Source of the DNA: Paenibacillus thiaminolyticus
GTDB lineage: Bacteria > Bacillota > Bacilli > Paenibacillales > Paenibacillaceae
Direction of reading: 5' to 3'
Assembly: GCF_007066085.1 (NCBI RefSeq)
Contig: NZ_CP041405.1
Coordinates: 2,108,001 to 2,172,000, forward strand
Length of the DNA stretch: 64,000 bases
Positions 26,006-34,177 of this stretch are shown here, one piece after another; within the stretch, counting starts at the first letter, position 1; each line of letters starts with the position of its first letter. The notes under the pieces were generated by a model that ran no database searches, was not told where the DNA came from, and saw only the letters and a list, made by a program, of their open reading frames with translations. A program made the translations under genes and the position numbers.

Positions 26006-27151
26006 TTAATTCTGCATGACGAAATCGCGATCCACCTTCACGTTCTCATCGTCGAACATCTTCAAAATATTGTACTTCGTGTCCCGCTGCGCCGGAATTT
26101 TGCCGGCCTCGCGGATAAGCTGCAGCGTACTGCTGATGTTGACCTTATGCGTCGTCCCTGCCGCGGAGACGACATTCTCCTCGATCATCGTGCTGCCGAA
26201 GTCATTGCAGCCGTAGCTCAGCGTCTTCTTGCCGACTTCCGGCCCCATCGTTACCCAGGACGCCTGGAAGTTCGGGATATTATCAAGGAAGATGCGGCTG
26301 ATCGCCAGCGTCTTCAAATATTCCTCCGGACTGACCGGCTCTGCCTTCATATTCGTATTCTCCGATTGGAATGTCCATGGAATGAAGGCAAGGAAGCCCT
26401 TGGACGGATACTTGTTCTCCAGGCACTCGTCCTGCGCGATGCGTACCCGCTCCAGATGAAGAGCGCGCTCCTCTAGCAGCTCGCCGAAGCCGACGACCAT
26501 CGTCGCGGTCGTGTTCATGCCGACCTTGTGCGCGGTCTGCATGACATCCATCCAATCGCGCCAGGAGCCTTTGAGGCGGCTGATTTTGCGGCGGGTGCGA
26601 TCGTCCAGTATCTCCGCGCCGCCCCCCGGCAAGGAGTCAAGTCCCGCCTCGTGAATCGCGCGCACCACTTCCTCCAGCGACAGTCCGTCCGATACTTCCT
26701 TCATCTTCAATATTTCCGCCGGTGAGAAGGAATGCATGATAATGCTAGGGAAGCGCTCCTTAATCGCTGTGAGCAGATTCGTATAATAGCTGAACGGAAG
26801 CTCCGGATTCGTCCCGCCCTGCATCAAAATCTCCGTACCGCCGACATCGATCGTTTCCTGAATCTTCTGGAAGATGACTTCGTCCGGAAGCACGTAGCCT
26901 TCTTTGGAACCCGGGGCACGGTAGAACGCGCAGAACCGGCAGTACGTATCGCAGATATTCGTATAATTCACATTGCGTCCGATGACGAACGTAGCGAGCG
27001 GTTCAGGATGCCATTTCAACATGATCTGGTTGGCGACATGCCCGATCTTCTCTACCTGATCGGACGCGAATAACGTCACGCACTCATCCGTGTCGATACG
27101 TTCACCGCGCAGCGCTTTATCCAAAATGCGATCAATCGGTGACATCGTCAC
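26006..27151 (-). CDS. mqnC: Cyclic dehypoxanthinyl futalosine synthase (menaquinone synthesis)
   Basis: A radical-SAM enzyme of about 381 residues that cyclises dehypoxanthine futalosine in the futalosine route to menaquinone. The iron-sulfur motif is CDTYCRFC (near residue 72), followed by FYRAPGSKEGY, ILMQGGTNPELPFSYY, DSLPGGGAEIL and GNTTATMVVGFGE-like MNTTATMVVGFGE blocks. SPIDRILDKALRGERI is a typical N-terminus of the family. GTG at 27151, seven bases after AGGA, is preferred; ATG at 27145 is also possible. The frame runs up to 27298 but the extra residues are not family-like. Presence of mqnC indicates the futalosine pathway rather than the MenFDHCEB route, unless both exist elsewhere. 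Confidence 0.93.
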   Translation of the reverse strand: MTMSPIDRILDKALRGERIDTDECVTLFASDQVEKIGHVANQIMLKWHPEPLATFVIGRNVNYTNICDTYCRFCAFYRAPGSKEGYVLPDEVIFQKIQETIDVGGTEILMQGGTNPELPFSYYTNLLTAIKERFPSIIMHSFSPAEILKMKEVSDGLSLEEVVRAIHEAGLDSLPGGGAEILDDRTRRKISRLKGSWRDWMDVMQTAHKVGMNTTATMVVGFGELLEERALHLERVRIAQDECLENKYPSKGFLAFIPWTFQSENTNMKAEPVSPEEYLKTLAISRIFLDNIPNFQASWVTMGPEVGKKTLSYGCNDFGSTMIEENVVSAAGTTHKVNISSTLQLIREAGKIPAQRDTKYNILKMFDDENVKVDRDFVMQN

Positions 27152-27337
27152 AGTCACTTCCTCTCTCAAAAGTTGCATGCTGTATGAGCGTACATGCAGC
27201 ACGAAGCGGATGCATCCAGCAGGATGCTCCTCTATTCGCAAGTCATTCGATATCAGCTCCCGACATGCGGCCGTTGCCCGATAGAGCACTTTGGCCATTC
27301 ATGTCAATGACTTCATAATCGTACCACAATTATGGGC

Positions 27338-27405
27338 GAAAAAACAGCACCCTCTCCAGCGAAAGCAGGCGCACAACATGGCCGGATCTTACCGCTGAAG
27401 AGGGC
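27338..27405 (-). terminator. Intrinsic terminator of the met operon
   Basis: A long minus-strand hairpin (GCCCTCTTCAGCG pairing with CGCTGGAGAGGGT, with a mismatch) is followed by GCTGTTTTTTCG. It lies downstream of the metC stop at 27450. Confidence 0.75.
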
Positions 27406-27449
27406 ATAATGCCGTATATATAAGGAAAAATGAAGAAGCGAGCGCCCGG

Positions 27450-28634
27450 CTAGCGGTTCAACGCTTGATCCAGATCCTGGAGCAGATCGTCGATATGCTC
27501 CAGTCCGGCCGAGAACCGCAGCAACCCGTCCGTGATGCCGCGCTCCAGCCGAACCTGTCCCGGCATCGAGGCATGCGACATCATCGCCGGATAGGACAGG
27601 ATGCTTTCCACCGCGCCGAGGCTGACCGCGACCAGCGGAAGCTTCACCTGGTTCAGCACCCGCTTCGCCCGTTCGCCGGAGCCGACATCGAACGAGACGA
27701 CCGCGCCATAGCCCGCGGACTGCTTCTCGTGAACGGTGCGGCGCGGATGATCCGCCAGGCCGGGATAATAGACCCGGCTGATGTCGCTTCGTTCCTGCAG
27801 CCAGGCCGCCAAGCGGCGGGCGCTCTGCTCGCTGTGGCTCATCCGTGCCCCCAACGTCTTCATTCCGCGCATGAGCAGCCAGCTGTCCTGCACGCCAAGC
27901 ACCGTGCCAAGGCCGTTCTGAAGCTGCTTGATGCGCGCGCCCAGCTCCTCGGTCGCCGTCACAATCAGACCGGCCAGCACGTCGCTGTGTCCGCTCAGGA
28001 ACTTCGTCGCGCTGTGGAGCACAATGTCCACCCCGTGGGCGATCGGCAGCTGATGATACGGCGTCATGAACGTGTTGTCCAGGAGCGTCAGCAAGCCGTG
28101 CTCCTTCGCCCAGCCGCATACCTCCGCAATGTCGGTAATTTTGAGGGTCGGGTTGGACGGTGTCTCCATATAGACCGCCTTCGTATTCGGACGCAGCGCT
28201 GCCTTCACCTGATCGATATCGGTCATGTCGACGAAGGTCGATTCGATCTTAAGCCGGTTCAGAATCGTCGTCAGCAGACGGTAGGTTCCACCGTATACAT
28301 CCTCGGTTACGATAATATGATCGCCTGCGGAGAAGAGCAGGAAGGCGGAGGAGATCGCCGCCATCCCAGAAGCGAACGCGTATCCGTTCGTTCCCCCTTC
28401 CAGCACGGCGATATGATCCTCCAAGGCCTGCCGGGTCGGATTGCCCGAGCGCGAGTAATCGAATTCCGGCGGGTCGTAAATATCGTGATGATGGAACGTC
28501 GTCGCCTGATAAATCGGCACGCTAGACGCGCCCGTCGTCTTGTCGCTTTCCCCGCCGAAATGAATCAGCTTCGTTGTAAAATCGAGCGCCTGTCCTTGCT
28601 TCAACTCCGGCTTCTCTTTGTCTGATTCGCTCAT
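27450..28634 (-). CDS. metC: Cystathionine beta-lyase
   Basis: A 394-residue PLP enzyme of the Cys/Met metabolism family that cleaves cystathionine to homocysteine. It has GASSVPIYQATTFHHHDI, YSRSGNPTRQALE, ASGMAAISSAF, DNTFMTPYHQLP and the PLP lysine in HSATKFLSGHSDV. The SSVPIY and HHHDIYDPP segments resemble B. subtilis MetC more than MetI. It starts at ATG 28634 and overlaps the metI stop by four bases. It is the last gene of the S-box-controlled metA-metI-metC operon, in the same order as the B. subtilis metI-metC pair. Confidence 0.93.
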   Translation of the reverse strand: MSESDKEKPELKQGQALDFTTKLIHFGGESDKTTGASSVPIYQATTFHHHDIYDPPEFDYSRSGNPTRQALEDHIAVLEGGTNGYAFASGMAAISSAFLLFSAGDHIIVTEDVYGGTYRLLTTILNRLKIESTFVDMTDIDQVKAALRPNTKAVYMETPSNPTLKITDIAEVCGWAKEHGLLTLLDNTFMTPYHQLPIAHGVDIVLHSATKFLSGHSDVLAGLIVTATEELGARIKQLQNGLGTVLGVQDSWLLMRGMKTLGARMSHSEQSARRLAAWLQERSDISRVYYPGLADHPRRTVHEKQSAGYGAVVSFDVGSGERAKRVLNQVKLPLVAVSLGAVESILSYPAMMSHASMPGQVRLERGITDGLLRFSAGLEHIDDLLQDLDQALNR

Positions 28635-29815
28635 CCCTGCTCCACCTCCAACCGGGCAGCTTCCAGCGCTTGCGCCAGATCTTCGATCAGGTCGTCGACA
28701 TGCTCAATGCCGACGGAGAAGCGCAGCAGCCGATCGTCCACCCCGATCCGGTCCCGAATCTCCGCCGGGATATCGGCGTGAGTCTGCACCGCCGGATAGG
28801 TCATCAGCGACTCGACGCCGCCCAGGCTCTCCGCGAACGCGATCAGCTTCAGATGGCGCAGAATCGGATCGACATAGCGCGCATTCTTCAAGCGGAAGGA
28901 GAAGATGCCGGTGTTGCCGGAAGACTGGCGACGTTGAATCTCGCAGCCCGGATGATCGGCCAGACCGGGATAATAGACCGCTTCGACAGCCGGGTGCTCC
29001 AGCAGCCATTCCGCGAGGCGGGTCGCATTGTATTCATGACGCTCCATCCGCAGCGCCAGTGTCTTCATGCCCCGCATCAGCTGGTACGAATCCGACGGGC
29101 TCAGCACAGCGCCGATCGAGTTGTGGAGGAAAGCCATCTCCTCCGACAACTCGCTGCCCTTGGTCACGATAAGACCCGCCAGCACATCGTTGTGGCCGCC
29201 GAGATACTTCGTCGCACTATGTACGACAATGTCCGCTCCAAGCTCCAGAGGACGCTGGAAGAATGGCGTCAGCAGCGTATTGTCCACAATCGTCAGCAGG
29301 CCGTGCTTATTCGCCCAGGCCGCCACCCGCTCAATATCCGTAATCATCATCAGCGGATTGGTCGGCGTCTCGATGAAGACCGCCTTCGTCTGCGGCGTGC
29401 GGGACGACTCCAGCGCATCCAGATCATTCGTGTCGACATAGGTTGCGGTGACCCCGCAGCGGGACCATATCCGCTCCAGCAGACGGTACGTCCCGCCGTA
29501 CAGATCGAGCGACACGATCAGATGATCGCCTTGCCCGAATTTGGCGAACACCGTCTGTATCGCGGCCATGCCCGAGCTGCAGGCGAAGCCGGCATCGCCC
29601 TGCTCTAGGGCGGCTGCCGCTTCCTCCAGCACCGTGCGCGTCGGATTCTTCGTCCGGATATAATCGAAGCCCGTGCTCTGTCCCAATCTCGGATGACGAT
29701 AGGCGGTAGCCTGGTAAATCGGATAATTAACGGATCCTGTGGCCGGATCGTTAACCGACCCGATCTGAGCAAGACGGCTTTCTATGCGGTAATCGGCTTC
29801 GTTGCGCTCCACCAT
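28631..29815 (-). CDS. metI: Cystathionine gamma-synthase / O-acetylhomoserine thiolyase
   Basis: A 394-residue PLP enzyme. It resembles B. subtilis MetI: NYPIYQATAYRHPRLGQSTG, FDYIRTKNPTR, SSGMAAIQTVFAKF, ETPTNPLMMITDI and the PLP lysine in HSATKYLGGHNDVLAG. It joins cysteine (or sulfide) with an activated homoserine, giving cystathionine or homocysteine. The adjacent metA carries a glutamate that favours acetyl-CoA, so the partner substrate is probably O-acetylhomoserine. ATG at 29815 shares one base with the metA stop (TAATG), showing translational coupling. Confidence 0.93.
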   Translation of the reverse strand: MVERNEADYRIESRLAQIGSVNDPATGSVNYPIYQATAYRHPRLGQSTGFDYIRTKNPTRTVLEEAAAALEQGDAGFACSSGMAAIQTVFAKFGQGDHLIVSLDLYGGTYRLLERIWSRCGVTATYVDTNDLDALESSRTPQTKAVFIETPTNPLMMITDIERVAAWANKHGLLTIVDNTLLTPFFQRPLELGADIVVHSATKYLGGHNDVLAGLIVTKGSELSEEMAFLHNSIGAVLSPSDSYQLMRGMKTLALRMERHEYNATRLAEWLLEHPAVEAVYYPGLADHPGCEIQRRQSSGNTGIFSFRLKNARYVDPILRHLKLIAFAESLGGVESLMTYPAVQTHADIPAEIRDRIGVDDRLLRFSVGIEHVDDLIEDLAQALEAARLEVEQG

Positions 29816-30756
29816 TATGCGTTGGCCCCTTCCTTACGCAATACGGCTCTGCCCAGTTCGTACGGCGTTTCCTGATAGACATAGTAGTTCAGCCAGTTCG
29901 AGAACAACAGATTGGCGTGCGCGCGCCACGACGAACGCGGCTGGCGTGACGGATCGTTGTTCGGGAAGTAATTGACCGGCAGCTCCATCTCCATCCCTTT
30001 GGCGGTATCCCGATCATATTCCCATTTCAACGTGCATGGGTCGTACTCGGAATGACCTGTCACGAAGATATGCTTTCCGTCCCGCGTGGCCGCGAGATAT
30101 ACGCCCGCCTCATCTGACTCGGCGAGAATATCCAGCTCCGGGACGCGTTCCACGTCCTCGCGGCGAACCTCCGTATGCCGGGACTGAGGCACGAGGAACA
30201 CGTCATCGAAGCCTCGCGTCAGCTTCACATTGTCCAAGGTCGTACAATGCGGATACACGCCGAAAATTTTGCGTTCGAGCGGATATTTCGGAATGCCGTA
30301 ATGGAAGTATAATCCAGCCTGGGAAGCCCAGCAAATATGGAACGTGGACGTCACATTTGCGGAAGACCATTCCATAATGCGGCATAGCTCGCTCCAATAG
30401 GTCACTTCCTCGAAGTCCATCTGTTCAACCGGCGCCCCCGTAATAATCATGCCGTCGAATTGCTGTTCCTCGATTTCATCGAATGTCTTATAGAATGCAG
30501 ATAAATGTTCAGCGGATGTATTTTTGGACGTGTGCGTCGCTGGATGAAGCAGCGTCACATCCACTTGCAGCGGCGTATTGCCAATGAGTCGCAGCAGTTG
30601 CGTCTCGGTCGTTTCTTTCGTCGGCATCAGATTCAGGATGACAATTCGCAAGGGACGGATATCTTGGTGATACGCGCGGGTTTCGTCCATCACGAATATA
30701 TTCTCCTGAAACAATATTTCTTTGGCCGGCAAATGATCGGGAATCTTAATCGGCAT
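29815..30756 (-). CDS. metA: Homoserine O-acetyltransferase (MetA type)
   Basis: A 313-residue enzyme of the MetA family, the first committed step to methionine. The catalytic cysteine C142 is in [10 protein letters not shown], and the His/Glu pair is H235 and E237 in TGHSEYDP. Residue 111 is glutamate (APVEQMDF); in this family Glu111 selects acetyl-CoA and Gly111 selects succinyl-CoA, so an acetyltransferase is predicted despite the usual name homoserine succinyltransferase. ATG at 30756 has AAGGAGG eight bases upstream. The frame is open to 30855, but that overlaps the riboswitch terminator. It heads the S-box operon. Confidence 0.94.
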   Translation of the reverse strand: MPIKIPDHLPAKEILFQENIFVMDETRAYHQDIRPLRIVILNLMPTKETTETQLLRLIGNTPLQVDVTLLHPATHTSKNTSAEHLSAFYKTFDEIEEQQFDGMIITGAPVEQMDFEEVTYWSELCRIMEWSSANVTSTFHICWASQAGLYFHYGIPKYPLERKIFGVYPHCTTLDNVKLTRGFDDVFLVPQSRHTEVRREDVERVPELDILAESDEAGVYLAATRDGKHIFVTGHSEYDPCTLKWEYDRDTAKGMEMELPVNYFPNNDPSRQPRSSWRAHANLLFSNWLNYYVYQETPYELGRAVLRKEGANA

Positions 30757-30816
30757 GACGCTCTCCTCCTTCATAAAATCCATCATAGATTGGTTGTCGC
30801 TTGCGGTATGAGGGTA

Positions 30817-31025
30817 CAAAAAAACCTTTCCCGACATTCGAGAAAGGTTATGCATAGCCTAAATCATGCGCCTCTCTCATCTGTCAGCAGCAGTCTTCTG
30901 ACCGCTACCGCAAGAATTAGCACCGTGCGCGCCGCAGATACGTCCTTAACATGCAAGAACGGTTCTGCGCATCTGCCGGTTGCCGGGTTTCATCGGGCTT
31001 GTCCCTCCACCTGCTCTTGATAAGA
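30817..31025 (-). promoter_or_regulatory. SAM-I (S-box) riboswitch with terminator
   Basis: On the minus strand the leader has the S-box sequence CTTATCAAGAGCAGGTGGAG, then GATGAAACCCGGCAACC, GGTGCTAATTC and GACAGATGAGAGAG, the conserved SAM-I blocks in order (aptamer about 30871-31025). A terminator with AACCTTTC/GAAAGGTT and seven T residues is at 30817-30849. When SAM is abundant, metA-metI-metC is shut off. Confidence 0.95.
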
Positions 31026-31180
31026 TTGCTAACATTGCATATTCGATTGCAGTCCTGTGAAGCCGAATAGGACTTTGTAATAATTTAAAGCTAAGTCAAG
31101 CAATAAGTCAAGAGGAAAATCACCTTTTGCTCCTTCCCGCATATCGTATTCCATGCACGTTGCAGCAAGCCGATTTTTTC

Positions 31181-31210
31181 TTGAAAAAAGGACGTGCCGA
31201 GCGGTATACT
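31181..31210 (+). promoter_or_regulatory. Promoter of corA
   Basis: TTGAAA (31181-31186), an 18-bp spacer and TATACT (31205-31210) form a probable promoter about 320 bp before corA. It is the only good match in the region upstream of corA. Confidence 0.6.
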
Positions 31211-31216
31211 AAACTG

Positions 31217-31530
31217 GTGCTTGAGCGGCACTGTTGTCATAAAGCGTTCGAAGATTATCGTAAATCATTTCAATTGGGGTGAATTTCGGATGGATGGCGA
31301 CCCGAGGCAATGCCGAGGTACGAACGGACAACCGAATAAGGCGATTCGGCGGGACCCCGTGCAGCTTGACGGCTGTCGCGTTCTGTCATTATGCCCATCC
31401 CCGAGCATCATGCGCGATTAGCTGCCGTGCCCTGGGGTGAACGGCCCTCATCTGCATCTTCCCTGCGCGAATCGTCTGAACAGACGAAGCAAGCTGCCGC
31501 ATCCGACATGCGGCCGAAGGGGAGAGAGCA
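31217..31530 (+). other. Long corA 5' leader of unknown type
   Basis: About 310 nt of GC-rich sequence separates the promoter from corA. It contains GGGGTGAATT (31277) and CGACCCGA (31298-31305), also found in ydaO-type c-di-AMP riboswitches, but the remaining ydaO blocks are not present. Two late hairpins (TCGTCTG/CAGACGA and GCCGCAT/ATGCGGC) lack T runs. No long gene fits here. It may be an unclassified cis-acting RNA. Confidence 0.4.
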
Positions 31531-32466
31531 ATGAAAATCCGTCTAGTTAACGAAGGCGTCTTTACGCCGGTGGATGACATACAGATGACACTGACTCCGC
31601 CGGAGAGCGGCTTCTATTGGTTAGATGCCGATCTTGAAGATTTGGTCGAGCTGCAGCCTTTGTTCTCCATTCATGATCTCGCGGTCGAGGACTGCATGAG
31701 CGAGGAAGAGCAGCGGCCCAAAATCGAAATCTATGAAAATCATTATTTCATCGTTCTGAACAGCATCCGGTTCGACGATGAGGAAATATTCCTGCGGGCC
31801 TTGAACATATTCCTCGGCAAGCACTACATCATCACCGTCACGAAGCAGAAAATCAATGAATTGCGGATGGTCAAGCCGATGCTGTGGGAGCAGCAGGTAA
31901 GCGCGGCCGACCGCATGCTGTACCACTTAATCGATATCTTGGTGGATAATTACTTCTCGGTAGCCGATCGAATCGAAGCCAAGATTGACACCTTGGAGGA
32001 AGAGCTGATCGTCAGCGCCAAGAAAGCCCATTTGAACGCGATCATCAGTCTTCGCAGCGAGATTCTGTGGCTGAAGAAAGGGCTGGCCCCGCAAAAAGAA
32101 GTACTGATCGTCCTGTACCGGAAGGATCTCCGGCTGATCGATGACGATCTGCAGAAGTACTTCCGGGATATCTATGAAAATGCGGTCAAAGTCTCCGAGA
32201 CGTTCGAGACATTCCGCGACCTGATGGGCAACTTGCGGGAATCGTATCAGCTCAGCATCGCCAACCGCGCGAATGATATTATGCGCGTATTTACCGCGAT
32301 TACGACGATCTTCATGCCGCTGACGCTTATTACCGGCATTTACGGCATGAACTTTGAGTTTATACCATTCATGTCATGGGGATACGGGTCGATCTATATT
32401 ATCGGCTTTATGCTCATACTCGGGGCCCTGATGTTCTACCTGTTCCGCAAAAAAGACTGGATCTAA
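31531..32466 (+). CDS. corA: CorA-family divalent cation transporter
   Basis: A 311-residue CorA/MRS2-family protein. A large N-terminal cytoplasmic domain (residues 1-240, funnel helices with IDTLEEELI) is followed by the signature YGMNFEFIP (near residue 273, after ITTIFMPLTLITGI) and the last helix. The C-terminus FYLFRKKDWI is basic, as in functional pentameric channels. It moves magnesium, or cobalt and nickel, by membrane potential. ATG at 31531 is preceded by GGGGAGAGAG. It has its own promoter and a long leader, so control by ion or nucleotide sensing in the RNA is plausible. Confidence 0.93.
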   Translation: MKIRLVNEGVFTPVDDIQMTLTPPESGFYWLDADLEDLVELQPLFSIHDLAVEDCMSEEEQRPKIEIYENHYFIVLNSIRFDDEEIFLRALNIFLGKHYIITVTKQKINELRMVKPMLWEQQVSAADRMLYHLIDILVDNYFSVADRIEAKIDTLEEELIVSAKKAHLNAIISLRSEILWLKKGLAPQKEVLIVLYRKDLRLIDDDLQKYFRDIYENAVKVSETFETFRDLMGNLRESYQLSIANRANDIMRVFTAITTIFMPLTLITGIYGMNFEFIPFMSWGYGSIYIIGFMLILGALMFYLFRKKDWI

Positions 32467-32511
32467 ACAGATTCCGAAATCCGTCCTTATACACATACGC
32501 ACGATAAAGCG

Positions 32512-32546
32512 CAAGCCCGCCTCCCGCTCCAAGGGATGCGGGCTTG
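32512..32546. terminator. Probable shared terminator of corA and the HRDC gene
   Basis: A 9-bp CAAGCCCGC/GCGGGCTTG stem with a 17-nt loop lies between the convergent genes. U tracts are weak on both sides (TTGTTCATGC on the plus strand), so termination is inferred from position. Confidence 0.55.
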
Positions 32547-32563
32547 TTCATGCTTCCCTCGGA

Positions 32564-33625
32564 TTAACCCGCCTTCGCCTGCCGCGCCTCCCGGTTCTTC
32601 CGTCTGCGGTGCAGAAGCCGGAGGAGGCGAATTCGTTCATAATTGGTCTGGAGCTCGGGAGCCGGCAGCTCCAGCGCCGCTTCGCCGAATGCCTTAATAT
32701 AGATCGGCTTGATGTACTCGTCCCCCAGTTCAATGAGGGCGGACTCGACCGCTTCGCGCTCGACGGGAGGCATGGAAGCCAACTCCTCCTCGGCCAGCCC
32801 TTCGATCGCGCCGCCTTCCTTCGTAATCTTCTCGATGCGCATAATTAATTCGCGCCGATCCACCTGCAGCCGATCCATCAGCTGCTCGATCCCCATCCCT
32901 TGCTGCAGCCCTTCCATCAACAGACGGCGCTCCGATATTTTGGCCAGTTCATTTGCCTGCTTCGCTTCCCATTCCGCATAGACCCATCTGGCGAATTCAG
33001 GTTCGCTCACGGCGTCCGCCACCCAATCCAGCGGGAAATCCGTCGTGCGGGCATACTGCTTCGCGATCTGAATAATCTCTTCGCCGAAGTCACGGACCTT
33101 CACGACGCCGAAGCCGGGTATCTGCTCCAACTCCTCCAACTGCTGCGGCAAATAGGCGCTGACCATGCGAAGCATCCGGTTCGACGCAATCCAGTAAGGA
33201 GCGCGTCTGAGCCTCGTGGCCGCTTCCCTGCGCCATTGGGCCAGCCGATCGTACACTTCCGCATTCGGATGGAGATCGGCATAGCAGGCGATCCACTCCT
33301 GCTGCTCCCGCATGCGGCGCTCATGAATGTCCACCTCCGGAACGAAGCCGAGCGACAGCCGGTAGCCTGCGCTCATGAGCCGTGCCATGCCCCGCCGCAG
33401 CGATGCCCGCATCTCGGCCCAATCGCCGCCTTCGAACCAGATCTCCGGCTCTGCTCCTTCGGCCTCCCACAGCACCATCCATTGGCCCTGCTCCTCGCCT
33501 GCCGTCAGGAGCCCGAAGGGAGCCGTGTACGAGTCTTCCTTCCGCTTGCCGCCACGCTTCAGGCGCTTCTCGCTCCCCTCCTCCTCCATGCCTCGCTCCA
33601 ATCGCACCATCCATACAACCTGCAT
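32564..33625 (-). CDS. HRDC-domain protein
   Basis: A 353-residue protein. Residues about 130-200 carry an HRDC helical domain (REAATRLRRAPYWIASNRMLRMVSAYLP..., LEQIPGFGVVKVRDFGEEII), which in RecQ and RNase D binds nucleic acid. The N-terminal 90 residues resemble no enzyme I recognise, and there is no helicase or exonuclease domain. A second helical part (about 240-300, MERLQVDRRELIMRIEKITKEGG-like) may bind DNA. ATG at 33625 follows AAGGAGG. A 75-nt terminated transcript is predicted just upstream. The function is unknown. Confidence 0.85.
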   Translation of the reverse strand: MQVVWMVRLERGMEEEGSEKRLKRGGKRKEDSYTAPFGLLTAGEEQGQWMVLWEAEGAEPEIWFEGGDWAEMRASLRRGMARLMSAGYRLSLGFVPEVDIHERRMREQQEWIACYADLHPNAEVYDRLAQWRREAATRLRRAPYWIASNRMLRMVSAYLPQQLEELEQIPGFGVVKVRDFGEEIIQIAKQYARTTDFPLDWVADAVSEPEFARWVYAEWEAKQANELAKISERRLLMEGLQQGMGIEQLMDRLQVDRRELIMRIEKITKEGGAIEGLAEEELASMPPVEREAVESALIELGDEYIKPIYIKAFGEAALELPAPELQTNYERIRLLRLLHRRRKNREARQAKAG

Positions 33626-33671
33626 GATCTACCTTCCTCCTTCTCGCTTCTCAATGCCACCCATACCTAAA

Positions 33672-33750
33672 GGCATAAAAAAGAAAGCACCTCTTCCCAT
33701 GCGGCTTGCGCATCATGAAGAGGTGCTTCCTCGTCCTAGTTATGAGTTTA
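33672..33750 (-). ncRNA. Putative short terminated RNA or attenuator upstream of the HRDC gene
   Basis: A promoter on the minus strand starts transcription near 33750. Within about 20 bases a very strong hairpin follows (GCACCTCTTC/GAAGAGGTGC, with an inner ATGCG/CGCAT stem, 33687-33726) and then a T-rich tract. A transcript of about 75 nt is predicted. It could be a small RNA or an attenuator for the HRDC gene. Confidence 0.5.
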
Positions 33751-33756
33751 TATTAG

Positions 33757-33784
33757 ATTATAGCATGATTGCAGAATCTGTCAA
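33757..33784 (-). promoter_or_regulatory. Consensus promoter of the terminated leader
   Basis: On the minus strand TTGACA (33779-33784), a 16-bp spacer and TATAAT (33757-33762) match the sigma-A consensus exactly. It drives the short terminated RNA before the HRDC gene. Confidence 0.75.
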
Positions 33785-33851
33785 TTAATTATGGCCTTTT
33801 CGCGAGCGTGCGGTATAATGATAGCGTTACCGATACAAGGAGGCTCGTCCC

Positions 33852-34148
33852 ATGAGTGCACATGAACTCGATTTTTTGGCCGATCACACCGAAGCGACAT
33901 CCACGAGGTTCGTTACGTTCATCGGCGGCAGCATGCGCCGCTTCGATCTCGCGCTAACCGCGACCACCCGCTTCTATGGCAAGACGCTCGTCACCGATCT
34001 GCAGAGCGGCCTGACCGCCATTCTCGGACAGGACGATCTGGAGGAGGAAGGCTATCTTGAGCACTTCTACCGGTTAACGGATGAAGAGGCCGCCGATCTC
34101 CGCCAATTCCTGTCCCTCGTCGTCGGCGCGGCGCATTTTACCGACTGA
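33852..34148 (+). CDS. Small conserved protein, DUF3055-like
   Basis: A 98-residue soluble protein. It resembles from memory the DUF3055 family of Firmicutes, where TRFVTFIGG, RRFDLALT, FYGKTLVTDLQSG and ILGQDDLEEEGYLEHFY-like segments occur, but I cannot confirm this. There is no signal peptide or membrane segment. ATG at 33852 has AAGGAGG eight bases upstream, and a TATAAT is found about 40 bp earlier. It is divergent from the HRDC gene and converges on the glycosidase gene. The function is unknown. Confidence 0.75.
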   Translation: MSAHELDFLADHTEATSTRFVTFIGGSMRRFDLALTATTRFYGKTLVTDLQSGLTAILGQDDLEEEGYLEHFYRLTDEEAADLRQFLSLVVGAAHFTD

Positions 34149-34177
34149 TTCGGATTCTGCGATGGCCGGGCACGAGC

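Noticed and set aside
31217..31530. M-box (ykoK) or ydaO riboswitch before corA
   Set aside because: Only two short ydaO-like blocks are present and no M-box pattern fits, so I list it as an unclassified leader.
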